Positions 40,248 to 49,267 of a stretch of DNA of 50,819 nucleotides are shown here, piece by piece. How positions within the stretch are numbered: position 1 is the first letter of the stretch; every line of letters starts with the position of its first letter. Origin of the DNA: an uncultured Massilia sp. (GTDB lineage Bacteria; Pseudomonadota; Gammaproteobacteria; Burkholderiales; Burkholderiaceae); NCBI GenBank assembly GCA_946481275.1, contig CAMLMV010000048.1:1-50819 (forward strand). Direction: 5' to 3'. The translations under genes and the position numbers were made by a program. A model generated the notes under the pieces. It saw only the letters and a program-made list of their open reading frames with translations, searched no databases and was not told where the DNA came from.

Positions 40248-40982
40248 TTAGCGCCGGGACATGCGCCGACGTAAAGCGGCAACGCCCAGCAGTCCGACGC
40301 CGAACAGCATTGCCGTGGCCGGTTCGGGTACCGGGCTCGGATCGGGCGCCGGCGTCGGGTCGGGGACGGGCTCCGGTGCGGGCAGCGTGGCTGGCACACC
40401 ATTCACCGTGAAGACGATTGGGTTATACACGCCGAGCGCATTGAAACCAGTAGCGCCCGGTCCGGTACCTATTTGGAAATTTATACTCGAATTATTCCTG
40501 GAGGTCGTCTGCAAGTACTGCGTCAACGAATTCGATCGAATACCATAAGTAGTCAAACTTTCATTGACGTGAACCCAACGCCCGAGAGCATCCGTACCAT
40601 TCGCGCCCATCGCAAGGCCATCGGACGTACCACTATTCGTAGAATATGCATTGAAGATAATGGCGGTCTCGGTCGCGTTGCCGGCTTCGAAGACGTAACT
40701 CGACGCGCCGACAGTCAACGCCACGATGAGGGGGACGGCCGCATCGACCCGGCTGTATCTCAATGGTTTAAGTTCGTAGCGAGCCGTCTCATCCATGTCA
40801 AAGCTCAGCGTCAAAGAATATGGCAGCCCACCGAGGTTTGTTCCGGGAGCGCCTAACACGCCAAGTCCGTCAAAACCATTTTTTACGGTACCTGACGAAC
40901 TGAAGGTAAATACTGTCGCGTTCGCGTAGCTACTCACCGTAAATGCCACGGCGACAGCAAAAGCCAATGTTACGATTTTCAA
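40248..40982 (-). CDS. PEP-CTERM sorted surface or exopolysaccharide-associated protein
   Basis: Exported protein of 244 residues. It has a Sec signal peptide (KIVTLAFAVAVAFTVSSYANA), a beta-rich body, a Pro/Asp linker (about 200-217) and a C-terminal sorting signal: VPEPATAMLFGVGLLGVAALR followed by basic residues. Such tails are recognised and cut by exosortase, which is not in this window. No ATG fits; the start is taken as TTG at 40982, preceded by AAGGGG. Transcript signals upstream (40983-41190) were not resolved. Local base composition is more AT-rich than neighbouring genes, which may mean recent acquisition or simply the low-complexity body. The function is unknown. Confidence 0.82.
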   Translation of the reverse strand: MKIVTLAFAVAVAFTVSSYANATVFTFSSSGTVKNGFDGLGVLGAPGTNLGGLPYSLTLSFDMDETARYELKPLRYSRVDAAVPLIVALTVGASSYVFEAGNATETAIIFNAYSTNSGTSDGLAMGANGTDALGRWVHVNESLTTYGIRSNSLTQYLQTTSRNNSSINFQIGTGPGATGFNALGVYNPIVFTVNGVPATLPAPEPVPDPTPAPDPSPVPEPATAMLFGVGLLGVAALRRRMSRR

Positions 40983-41190
40983 GTCATCCCCTTCTTGTTG
41001 TTGAGAATCAACATTGTAAAGATGACGCCATATTGTTGATGCCTTGAAATAAAGCTTAATCTCCTGCCATTTCGGCGCAATGATGGATGACTCGCCTGGG
41101 TCCGGTACAATCCTGTTTTGCCCAGCTGCAATGCGGTACGCGACTGTGCGGCAGTCCGCCCCCCCTGCTCTCACTGTAAAGAAAAGAATT

Positions 41191-41955
41191 ATGAAAATCG
41201 CAACCTGGAACGTGAACTCGCTGAAAGTGCGCCTGCCGCACCTGCTGCAGTGGCTCGCCGCCAACCCCATCGACGTACTCTGCATCCAGGAGACCAAGCT
41301 CACGGACGATAAATTCCCCGTGGCCGAGATCAACGCGGCCGGCTACGAAGTCGTGTTCAGCGGCCAGAAGACGTACAACGGCGTCGCGATCCTGTCGCGC
41401 CTCCCCGTCGCCGACGTCGTGCGCAACAACCCGCATTACCAGGACGAGCAGCAGCGCCTGATCGCCGCCACCATCGGCGGCGTGCGCTTCATCTGCGCCT
41501 ACGTGCCGAACGGCCAGGCCGTCGGCTCCGACAAATACGCCTACAAGATGGGCTGGCTGGCCGCGCTGCGCACCTGGGTCGGCGAAGAGCTCGAAATCCA
41601 CGAACAGTTCGCGATCCTCGGCGACTACAACATCGCGCCCGAAGACCGCGACGTGCACGACCCGGAACTGTGGGCCGGCCAGATCCACTGCTCCGACCTC
41701 GAACGCGAGCAGCTGCGCGAACTGTGCGGCCTCGGTCTCGTCGACGCGTTCCGCCTGTTCGAACAGCCCGAGAAGCAGTACAGCTGGTGGGACTACCGCC
41801 AGATGGCGTTCCGCCGCAACCGCGGCCTGCGCATCGACCACATCCTGCTGTCGCAGGCGCTGGCCAAGCGCTGCGAGGCGTGCGTCATCGACCGCGAACC
41901 GCGCAAGTGGGAGCAGCCGTCCGATCACACGCCGGTGATCGCTACGATCGCTTAA
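41191..41955 (+). CDS. xthA: Exodeoxyribonuclease III
   Basis: AP endonuclease and 3'-5' exonuclease of base-excision repair, 254 residues. It shows MKIATWNVNSLKVRLPHLL, the metal ligand Glu34 in CIQETKL, FICAYVPNG, the catalytic GDYNIAPEDRDV, RIDHILLS and the C-terminal SDHTPV with the active-site His. The start is the ATG at 41191, the family N-terminus; the frame is open for 37 codons upstream without homology. Its TAA overlaps the stop codon of the convergent GGDEF-EAL gene. Confidence 0.93.
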   Translation: MKIATWNVNSLKVRLPHLLQWLAANPIDVLCIQETKLTDDKFPVAEINAAGYEVVFSGQKTYNGVAILSRLPVADVVRNNPHYQDEQQRLIAATIGGVRFICAYVPNGQAVGSDKYAYKMGWLAALRTWVGEELEIHEQFAILGDYNIAPEDRDVHDPELWAGQIHCSDLEREQLRELCGLGLVDAFRLFEQPEKQYSWWDYRQMAFRRNRGLRIDHILLSQALAKRCEACVIDREPRKWEQPSDHTPVIATIA

Positions 41956-44810
41956 TCCAGCAGCGCCGGCACGGCTTCGGCGTCGACCGGCCGCGCGAAC
42001 AGATAGCCCTGGGCATACTGGCACCCGTGCCGGCGCAGCAGCGCCAGCTGCGCGTCCGTCTCGACGCCCTCCGCCACGACGGCCATCCCGAGGCTCCCCG
42101 CCAGCGCCATGATGGCGGCGACGATGGCCTGGTCCTCGCTGCTCGTCTCGAGGTCGCGCACGAACGCGCGGTCGATCTTGATCTTGCGGACCGGGAAGCG
42201 CTTCAGGTACGCCAGGCTCGAATAGCCGGTGCCGAAATCGTCGATCGACAGGCGGATGCCCATGCGGTAGATCTGGCCCAGCGTCTCCAGCGTCTGGCCG
42301 CCGTGCTGCATCAGCGCCGTCTCCGTGATCTCGAATTCCAGCAGGCCCGGATCGATGCCGGTGTCGTCGACGATGGCGCGGATCGACTGGATCAGGCCCC
42401 GGTGCATGAACTGGCGCGCCGACAGGTTCACCGCAAGCGGCAGCGCCGGCAACCCGGCCCGCTGCCAGGCCATCGCCTGTTCGCAGGCGCGGCGGATCAC
42501 CCATTCGCCGACCGGCACGATCAGGCCGTTCTCTTCCAGGATCGGGATGAAGTCGTCGGGCGCCACGAGGCCCTGCTCCGGATGGCGCCACCGCAGCAGC
42601 ACTTCCAGGCCGTGCACGCGGCCATCCTGCACGCCCACGATCGGCTGGTAGAACAGCGCGAATTCCTCGCGCAGCAGCGCGCCGCGCAGGCGCGTCTCCA
42701 TCTCGAAATGGCGCGCGGCCGCCGCGTTCATCGGCTCAGCGTAGAACTGGTAATTGTTGCGGCCCGCCGCCTTCGCGTAGTACATCGCGGCGTCGGCCTT
42801 GCGCATCAGGCCCGCCGCATCCGCGCCGTCGTCCGGGTACAGGCAGATGCCGATCGACGGCGAGATGTGCAGGCTGTGGCCTTCGAATTCGATCGGGGCC
42901 GCCAGCGCCTCGATGATCTTGTCGCCCACGTGACCGCACTCCTCGGCCACGCGCACGCCCGGCACCAGCACGACGAATTCGTCGCCGCCCAGGCGCGCGA
43001 CGGTGTCGCTGGCGCGCACGACGCGGCACAGGCGCTGCGCCACTTCCTTCAGCAGGTGGTCGCCCGCCAGGTGGCCGAGCGAATCGTTGATCGTCTTGAA
43101 GCGGTCCAGGTCGATGAACAGCAAGGCCAGCTTCATGCCGTCGCGCCGGGCCGACAGCAGCGCGCGGTCGAGGCGGTCGGACAGCAGCGCGCGGTTCGGC
43201 AGGCCCGTGAGCGCGTCGTGGTACGCCATGTGGTGCACGCGCGCCTCGGCCTGGCGCCGCTCCACGATCTCGGCCTGCAGTTCCGCCGTCCGCTCCTGCA
43301 CGCGCACTTCCAGCTCGTCGCGCGCGCGGCGCAGCGCGTCCGCCGCCTCGCGCTGGGCGGTGACGTCGTCGATCAGCCAGACGCTGCGCCCGCCCCGGTC
43401 CGCCATGTCGAACGGGCGGCCGGACAGGCGCGCCCAGAAGCGCTTGCCGTCGCGCCGCACCAGTTCGTACTCGGCCATGTGCACGCGGCCCGCCTCGAAG
43501 TCGCGCCGCGTCTGCTCGCGCGCGGCGATCCAGCCCGCGTCGTCGGGATACAGTTCGCGCACCGGCAAGCCCTCGATGCTGCCGCCCTGGTGGCCGAACA
43601 ATTCTTCCATCTTGCGGTTGCAGTGCAAGGTCCGCCCCCTTTCGACGACGGCGATGCCCAGCACGGCGTTGTCGAGGATCGCCTGGTTTTCCAGCAGCGC
43701 ATTGCGCAGCGATTCCTCGGCCGCCTTCTGGCCGGTGCGGTCCTCGATCATCCAGATCATCGTGCCGGTGCCCAGCTCCTCCGGATTGACGGCGTAGCCG
43801 ATCATGTTTACCCACATCCGCGTGCCGTCGCGGCGCACCATGGTCGTCTCGGTCTTGAACGAGCCGCCCTGGCCCAGCACGCCGTATGCGGTATGGCCCA
43901 TTGCGTCGAACGCGGCATCGTCCGCATACAGCATGCGCGTCGAGCGGCCCAGCACCTCGCCCGCCACATAGCCGAACATCGAGCCGAAACAGCGGTTGTA
44001 GCGCGTGATGGTGCGGGCGCGCGTGAAAAAGATGCCGATCGTGGCATTGGTCATGATCGACTGGATCTCGGTGAACGCTTGGCGCGCTTCCGTCACGTCT
44101 TCCACGATCCACACGGTACCCGCCTCGCGCGCGCTCATGTCGACGGCCTTGGCGCGGATGCGGCACCAGATCGTGCTGCCGTCGCGGCGGCGCAGCGGCA
44201 CCTCGCTTTTCTCGAACAGGCTGCCGGTCGTCAGCACGAGGACGGCCTCGCCGATGAACGCGTCGTACTGGGCGCGCGAGGCGAACACCTGGGCCGGACT
44301 GTGGTTGATGAGTTCCGCGGGCGCATAGCCCAGCATCTCCGCCATGCGCGGATTGCAGGATTTGACGAGGTCGGGCAAGGTGACGGCGATGCCGACCGGC
44401 GCATGCTCGACGACGGCCGCCTGTTCCAGCAGCCGTCCGCGCAGCGCCGCCTGGCCGTCGCCGAACGTGAGCACGTCGCCGAACACGAAGGTGGCGCCCG
44501 CGATGCCGGCACCCCGCGGCAGCGGCTTGGCGCGCACTTCGACGGGCCGGCCCGTGGTGCCGTGTTCGACCAGGCCGTCCCAGCGCCGTTCGCCGGCCTG
44601 CGACAGGCGGATCTCGACCGCCATCGCCGCCGCCGTGTGCGGACAGAACAGCGACACGAGGGGGCGCCCTTCCACCTCGCCCCCCGCCAGTTCGACGAGC
44701 GCCGCGTTCGCGGCCCAGATCGTGCCCTCGCCATCGCAGGCGCAGGCCGGCGCGGCGATCAATGCCAATGCGTCGGCCACCAAGGCCGCTGTGCTCGTTC
44801 CCCGATCCAT
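41952..44810 (-). CDS. Multi-PAS GGDEF-EAL protein
   Basis: Predicted c-di-GMP turnover protein of 952 residues without membrane segments. Four PAS-like regions cover about 10-115, 128-240, 245-360 and 372-485, each later one ending in an EDVT-type or DDVT-type motif. A coiled coil (488-525) leads to a GGDEF domain with GGDEF at 608-612 and inhibitory motif RASD at 599-602. The EAL domain has EVLLRW (736-741), NLS, FEITET and intact DDFGTG (857-862). Both active sites look competent, in contrast to the protein at 15100. PAS domains may bind heme, flavin or other ligands; this cannot be told. The ATG has an AAGAGGG very close to it. The stop codons of this gene and xthA overlap. Confidence 0.9.
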   Translation of the reverse strand: MDRGTSTAALVADALALIAAPACACDGEGTIWAANAALVELAGGEVEGRPLVSLFCPHTAAAMAVEIRLSQAGERRWDGLVEHGTTGRPVEVRAKPLPRGAGIAGATFVFGDVLTFGDGQAALRGRLLEQAAVVEHAPVGIAVTLPDLVKSCNPRMAEMLGYAPAELINHSPAQVFASRAQYDAFIGEAVLVLTTGSLFEKSEVPLRRRDGSTIWCRIRAKAVDMSAREAGTVWIVEDVTEARQAFTEIQSIMTNATIGIFFTRARTITRYNRCFGSMFGYVAGEVLGRSTRMLYADDAAFDAMGHTAYGVLGQGGSFKTETTMVRRDGTRMWVNMIGYAVNPEELGTGTMIWMIEDRTGQKAAEESLRNALLENQAILDNAVLGIAVVERGRTLHCNRKMEELFGHQGGSIEGLPVRELYPDDAGWIAAREQTRRDFEAGRVHMAEYELVRRDGKRFWARLSGRPFDMADRGGRSVWLIDDVTAQREAADALRRARDELEVRVQERTAELQAEIVERRQAEARVHHMAYHDALTGLPNRALLSDRLDRALLSARRDGMKLALLFIDLDRFKTINDSLGHLAGDHLLKEVAQRLCRVVRASDTVARLGGDEFVVLVPGVRVAEECGHVGDKIIEALAAPIEFEGHSLHISPSIGICLYPDDGADAAGLMRKADAAMYYAKAAGRNNYQFYAEPMNAAAARHFEMETRLRGALLREEFALFYQPIVGVQDGRVHGLEVLLRWRHPEQGLVAPDDFIPILEENGLIVPVGEWVIRRACEQAMAWQRAGLPALPLAVNLSARQFMHRGLIQSIRAIVDDTGIDPGLLEFEITETALMQHGGQTLETLGQIYRMGIRLSIDDFGTGYSSLAYLKRFPVRKIKIDRAFVRDLETSSEDQAIVAAIMALAGSLGMAVVAEGVETDAQLALLRRHGCQYAQGYLFARPVDAEAVPALLD

Positions 44811-44939
44811 CCCTCTTGTCCCAGTGCGCCTATTGACAAGGCACTTTGTCTATTTTTGGATGGATCATAGCCGAAAATCAACGTAATTTATCGTTCTGGA
44901 AAGATGAAATTCAGCGTGTGATGCGGCGCAGCAACGGTC

Positions 44940-46130
44940 TCAGAAGGCATCGGCGGGCACGCGCACCCAGCCTTCCATCAGCACGCGCGCGCTGCGGCTC
45001 ATCACGGCCTTCGTCACGACCCAGTCGCCGCCCTCCTGGCGCGCTTCGGCGCCCACGCGCAACGTGCCGGACGGATGGCCGAAGCGCACGGCCTCGTGCG
45101 CCCGCCCGCCCGCGGCGAGGCTCACCAGCGTGCCCGGGATCGCGGCAGCCGTGCCGATGGCGACGGCGGCCGTGCCCATCATCGCATGGTGCAGCTTGCC
45201 CATCGACAGGGCACGCACGAGCAGGTCGATGTCGCCCGCGTCCACATGCTTGCCGCTCGACGCGGTATAGGCCGCGGGCGGCGCGACGAAGGCGACCTTC
45301 GGCGTGTGCTGGCGCCGCGCGGCCTCCTCCACGTGCGCGATCAGGCCCATGCGCATGGCGCCGCAGGCACGGATCGTCTCGAACATCGCCAGCGCCTTCG
45401 GGTCGCCGTTGATCGCGTCCTGCAGCTCGGTGCCCGTGTAGCCGATGTCGGCCGCGTTCACGAAGACCGTCGGGATGCCCGCGTTGATGAGCGTGGCCCG
45501 GAGTGTCCCGACGCCCGGCACCTCGAGGTCGTCGACGAGGTTCCCGGTCGGGAACATCGCGCCGCCACCCTCGCCTTCCTCGGCCGCCGGGTCCATGAAT
45601 TCGAGCTGCACTTCGGCAGCCGGAAACGTGACGCCGTCCAGCTCGAAGTCGCCCGTCTCCTGCACCTGCCCGTCCGCGACAGGCACGTGGGCAACGATCG
45701 TCTTCTTGATATTGGCCTGCCAGATGCGCACGCTGACGGTCCCGTTATCCGGAATGCGCGCGGGATCGATGAAGCCGTTGGCGATGGCGTACGGGCCGAT
45801 CGCGGCCGACAGGTTCCCGCAGTTGCCGCTCCAGTCGACGAACGGCTTGTCGATGCCGACCTGGCCGAACAGGTAGTCCACGTCGTGGCCGGGACGCGTG
45901 CCGGGCGCGACGATCACGGTCTTGCTCGTGCTGGACGTGGCGCCGCCCATGCCGTCGATGTGCTTGGCGTAAGGGTCGGGGCTGCCGATCACGCGCAACA
46001 GGAATTTATCGCGCGCGTCGCCGGGGACCTGGGCCGCTTCCGGCAGGTCTTGCAGGCGGAAGAACACGCCTTTGCTGGTGCCGCCGCGCATGTAGACGGC
46101 GGGGACTTTGATTTGGGGTAAGTGGGCCAT
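44940..46130 (-). CDS. prpF: 2-methylaconitate cis-trans isomerase PrpF
   Basis: Isomerises 2-methyl-trans-aconitate, the product of AcnD, to the cis form used in the methylcitrate cycle. The 396 residues start MAHLPQIKVPAVYMRGGTSKG and include GMGGATSSTSKTVIV, VDWSGNCGNLSAAIGPYA with the catalytic-type Cys, and LHHAMMGTAAVAIGTAAAIPG, as in PrpF. AAGGAA precedes the ATG, 9 bases after the acnD stop. It is the last gene of the operon in this window; the 129 bases beyond hold no gene. Confidence 0.94.
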   Translation of the reverse strand: MAHLPQIKVPAVYMRGGTSKGVFFRLQDLPEAAQVPGDARDKFLLRVIGSPDPYAKHIDGMGGATSSTSKTVIVAPGTRPGHDVDYLFGQVGIDKPFVDWSGNCGNLSAAIGPYAIANGFIDPARIPDNGTVSVRIWQANIKKTIVAHVPVADGQVQETGDFELDGVTFPAAEVQLEFMDPAAEEGEGGGAMFPTGNLVDDLEVPGVGTLRATLINAGIPTVFVNAADIGYTGTELQDAINGDPKALAMFETIRACGAMRMGLIAHVEEAARRQHTPKVAFVAPPAAYTASSGKHVDAGDIDLLVRALSMGKLHHAMMGTAAVAIGTAAAIPGTLVSLAAGGRAHEAVRFGHPSGTLRVGAEARQEGGDWVVTKAVMSRSARVLMEGWVRVPADAF

Positions 46131-46139
46131 GGGATTCCT

Positions 46140-48740
46140 TTACGCCGCGACTTTGGACGATGCGAGGAAGTCCTGCGCGAACCGCTGCAGCACCCCGCCC
46201 GCCTCGTAGATCGACACTTCCTCGGCCGTATCGAGACGGCAGGTCACCGGCACCTCGACGGTCTCGCCGTCGCGACGGTGAATGAGCAGCGTCAGCGTCG
46301 CGCGCGGCGTCCGCTCGCCCACGACGTCGAACGTCTCCGTGCCGTCGATGCCCAGCGTAAGCCGCGTGGTCCCCGGCTGGAATTCCAGCGGCAGCACGCC
46401 CATGCCGACGAGGTTCGTGCGGTGGATGCGCTCGAAGCCTTCGGCCACGATGGCTTCCACGCCCGCCAGCCGCACGCCTTTCGCGGCCCAGTCGCGCGAC
46501 GAGCCCTGGCCGTAGTCGGCACCGGCGATCACGATCAGCGGCTGCTTGCGCTCCATGTACGTCTCGATCGCTTCCCACATGCGGGTGACCTGGCCTTCCG
46601 GCTCGATGCGGGCGAGCGAACCGGCCTTCACGCTGCCGTCCGGGTTGCGCACCATCTCGTTCTTCAGCGTCGGATTTGCGAACGTGGCGCGCTGCGCCGT
46701 CAGGTGGTCGCCGCGGTGCGTCGCGTACGAATTGAAATCTTCCTCCGGGAGGCCCATCTTCGCGAGGTATTCGCCCGCCGCGCTGTTCAGCATGATCGCG
46801 TTGGACGGCGACAGGTGATCGGTCGTGATGTTGTCGCCCAGGACCGCCAGCGGACGCATGCCCGTCAACGTCCGTTCGCCCGCCAGCGCGCCTTCCCAGT
46901 ACGGCGGACGGCGGATGTAGGTGCTCATCGGACGCCAGTCGTACAGCGGCGACACGGGCGCATCGCCCGCTTCACGGCGCGCGAACATGATGTCGTAGAC
47001 CTTGCGGAACTGCTGCGGCTTCACGGCCTGCTCGACGACGGCGTCGATCTCCGCATCGCTCGGCCAGATGTCCGCGAGGCGCACCGGGTTGCCGGCGGCA
47101 TCCGTACCCAGCACGTCCTTCTCGATGTCGAAGCGGATCGTGCCCGCGATCGCGTACGCGACGACGAGCGCGGGCGACGCGAGGAACGCCTGCTTCGCAT
47201 ACGGGTGGATGCGGCCGTCGAAGTTGCGGTTGCCCGACAGGACGGCGGTCGCGTACAGGTCGCGCTCGACGATCTCCTGCTGGATCGCCGGGTCCAGCGC
47301 ACCGGACATGCCGTTGCAGGTCGTGCACGCGAAGGCGACGACGCCGAAGCCCAGTTTCTCCAGCTCCGGCAGCAGCCCTGCTTCCTCCAGGTAGAGCGGC
47401 ACGGCCTTCGAGCCCGGTGCGAGCGACGACTTCACCCACGGCTTGCGCGCGAGCCCGCGCGCGTTCGCGTTGCGCGCGAGGAGGCCCGCGGCCACCATGT
47501 TGCGCGGGTTGTTCGTGTTCGTGCAGCTCGTGATGGCGGCGATGATGACGGCGCCGTCGGGCATCTTTCCCGGCTCGTTCTCGACGATGCCTGTGATGCC
47601 GTGCTGCGCCAGCTCCGTCGTCGCCACGCGCTTGTGCGGGTTCGACGGGCCGGCGATGTTGCGCACGACGGTCGACAGGTCGAAACGGAGCACGCGCTCG
47701 TACTGTGCGTTCTGCAGCGTATCCGCCCACAGGCCCGTTTCCTTCGCATACAGCTCGACCAGTTTCACGAGGTCGTCGTCGCGGCCCGTCAGCTTCAGGT
47801 ATTTGATCGTCTGCCCGTCGATGGCGAACATCGCCGCGGTCGCGCCGTATTCCGGCGCCATGTTGGAGATCGTCGCGCGGTCGCCCAAGGTGAGGTTCGC
47901 CGCGCCTTCGCCGTAAAACTCGAGATAGGCCGACACCACCTTCGACTTGCGCAGGAATTCCGTCAGCGCCAGCACGATGTCGGTCGCGGTGATGCCGGGG
48001 CCCGGCCTGCCTGTCAGTTCGACGCCGACGATGTCCGGCAGGCGCATGTATGACGCGCGGCCCAGCATGACGCTTTCCGCTTCCAGGCCGCCGACGCCGA
48101 TCGCGATGACGCCCAGCGCATCGACCATCGGCGTGTGCGAGTCGGTGCCGACGAGCGTGTCGGGGAATGCCACGCCATCCTGCACCTGCACGACGGGGCT
48201 CATGCGCTCCAGGTTGATCTGGTGGAGGATGCCGTTCCCCGGCGGGATCACGTCGACGTTCTCGAACGCCTTGCGGGTCCATTCGATGAAGTCGAAACGG
48301 TCTTCGTTGCGGCGGTCCTCGATCGCGCGGTTCTTCGCGAACGCGTCCGGATCGAAGCCGCCGCACTCCACCGCGAGCGAGTGGTCGACGACGAGCTGCG
48401 TCGGTACGACCGGGTTCACGAGGGCCGGATTGCCGCCCTCCTGCGCGATGGCGTCGCGCAGGCCGGCCAGGTCGACGAGGGCCGTCTGGCCGAGGATGTC
48501 GTGGCAGACGACGCGCGCCGGGAACCACGGGAAATCGAGGTCGCGCTTGCGCTCGATGATCTGTCTCAGCGACGGCACCAGCGCGACGGGATCGCAGCGG
48601 CGCACGAGGTTTTCGGCCAGCACGCGCGAGGTGTACGGCAGTGTGTCCCAGGCACCGGGCTGGATCTCCTCGACGGCGGCTTTCGCGTCGAAGTAGTGCA
48701 GATTGGTGCCGTGCAGGGGCTTGCGATATTGGCTGTTCAT
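46140..48740 (-). CDS. acnD: 2-methylcitrate dehydratase, aconitase-type (AcnD)
   Basis: Fe-S enzyme that dehydrates 2-methylcitrate in propionate breakdown, working with PrpF in place of PrpD. The 866 residues start MNSQYRKPLHGTNLHYFDAK and show QTALVDLAGLRDA, LVVDHSL, VGTDSHTPMVDALGVIA, the cluster ligands in TSCTNTNNPRN and FACTTCNGMSGA, and SGNRNFDGRIHP. The C-terminal swivelling domain has GADYGQGSSRDWAAKG. The ATG overlaps the stop of the upstream acetyltransferase gene by 4 bases, so its translation depends on that gene. Length and residues look intact. Confidence 0.94.
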   Translation of the reverse strand: MNSQYRKPLHGTNLHYFDAKAAVEEIQPGAWDTLPYTSRVLAENLVRRCDPVALVPSLRQIIERKRDLDFPWFPARVVCHDILGQTALVDLAGLRDAIAQEGGNPALVNPVVPTQLVVDHSLAVECGGFDPDAFAKNRAIEDRRNEDRFDFIEWTRKAFENVDVIPPGNGILHQINLERMSPVVQVQDGVAFPDTLVGTDSHTPMVDALGVIAIGVGGLEAESVMLGRASYMRLPDIVGVELTGRPGPGITATDIVLALTEFLRKSKVVSAYLEFYGEGAANLTLGDRATISNMAPEYGATAAMFAIDGQTIKYLKLTGRDDDLVKLVELYAKETGLWADTLQNAQYERVLRFDLSTVVRNIAGPSNPHKRVATTELAQHGITGIVENEPGKMPDGAVIIAAITSCTNTNNPRNMVAAGLLARNANARGLARKPWVKSSLAPGSKAVPLYLEEAGLLPELEKLGFGVVAFACTTCNGMSGALDPAIQQEIVERDLYATAVLSGNRNFDGRIHPYAKQAFLASPALVVAYAIAGTIRFDIEKDVLGTDAAGNPVRLADIWPSDAEIDAVVEQAVKPQQFRKVYDIMFARREAGDAPVSPLYDWRPMSTYIRRPPYWEGALAGERTLTGMRPLAVLGDNITTDHLSPSNAIMLNSAAGEYLAKMGLPEEDFNSYATHRGDHLTAQRATFANPTLKNEMVRNPDGSVKAGSLARIEPEGQVTRMWEAIETYMERKQPLIVIAGADYGQGSSRDWAAKGVRLAGVEAIVAEGFERIHRTNLVGMGVLPLEFQPGTTRLTLGIDGTETFDVVGERTPRATLTLLIHRRDGETVEVPVTCRLDTAEEVSIYEAGGVLQRFAQDFLASSKVAA

Positions 48741-49267
48741 GGCGTTGCCTGTGAAACGAGAGAGAGGTGCAGGTGGTGCAGCGCACGGTACCCGCCCTCA
48801 TGGTAAATGGCGTCCGGCTCGAGGCCGAAGGATTCGAAGCCGAAGGCATCGTACAGGCGCCGCGCGGGCGCGTTGCCGTCGATGAGCTTCAGGGTGAGCC
48901 GGCGCACGTGGCCCAGCGAACGGGCGTGCTCGATCAGGTGCGCCGTCAGCAGGCGTCCGATGCCGGCGCGCTGGTGGCTGGTCGCGACCATCAGGCTGCT
49001 CAGCAGCGCCGAGTGGTGCAGCCGGCTGCCCTTCTTGGCACACAGGCAGATGACGCCGGCCAGCGTGGCGCCGTCGAACGCCCCGAACCACGTGTAGTCG
49101 GGCCGTGCCAGCCGGTCGGCGTGCCACGCTTCCGGCTGCGCGAGCGCGTCTTCGTACGCGGGGCCGTGCGCGAACTGGAAGTCGCGCAGGTTTTCCAGGC
49201 GCAGCGCGCGGTACGCCGCGGCGTCCGCGGCGCCGAGGAGACGGATGCGGATGTCGCCGGCGTCCAT
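48737..49267 (-). CDS. GNAT-family N-acetyltransferase inside the prp operon
   Basis: Acetyl- or acyl-CoA-dependent transferase of 176 residues with a single GNAT fold. The N-terminal strand and helix read IRIRLLGAADAAAYRALRLE. The acyl-CoA-binding loop is SLMVATSHQRAGIGRLLTAHL, with the Q/R-x-x-G-x-G signature. The C-terminal NAPARRLYDAFGFESFGLEP is typical of motif B. The substrate is unknown. It overlaps the prpC stop by one base and the acnD start by 4 bases, so it is made with the methylcitrate enzymes. Acylation of a pathway enzyme or detoxification of an intermediate are possibilities, not shown by sequence. The start is set by the TGATG overlap. Confidence 0.85.
   Translation of the reverse strand: MDAGDIRIRLLGAADAAAYRALRLENLRDFQFAHGPAYEDALAQPEAWHADRLARPDYTWFGAFDGATLAGVICLCAKKGSRLHHSALLSSLMVATSHQRAGIGRLLTAHLIEHARSLGHVRRLTLKLIDGNAPARRLYDAFGFESFGLEPDAIYHEGGYRALHHLHLSLVSQATP

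Noticed and set aside
40983..41333. ATG-initiated upstream extension of the PEP-CTERM gene
   Set aside because: It would put 117 unrelated residues before the signal peptide and overlap the start of xthA; the TTG start with AAGGGG upstream explains the gene better.
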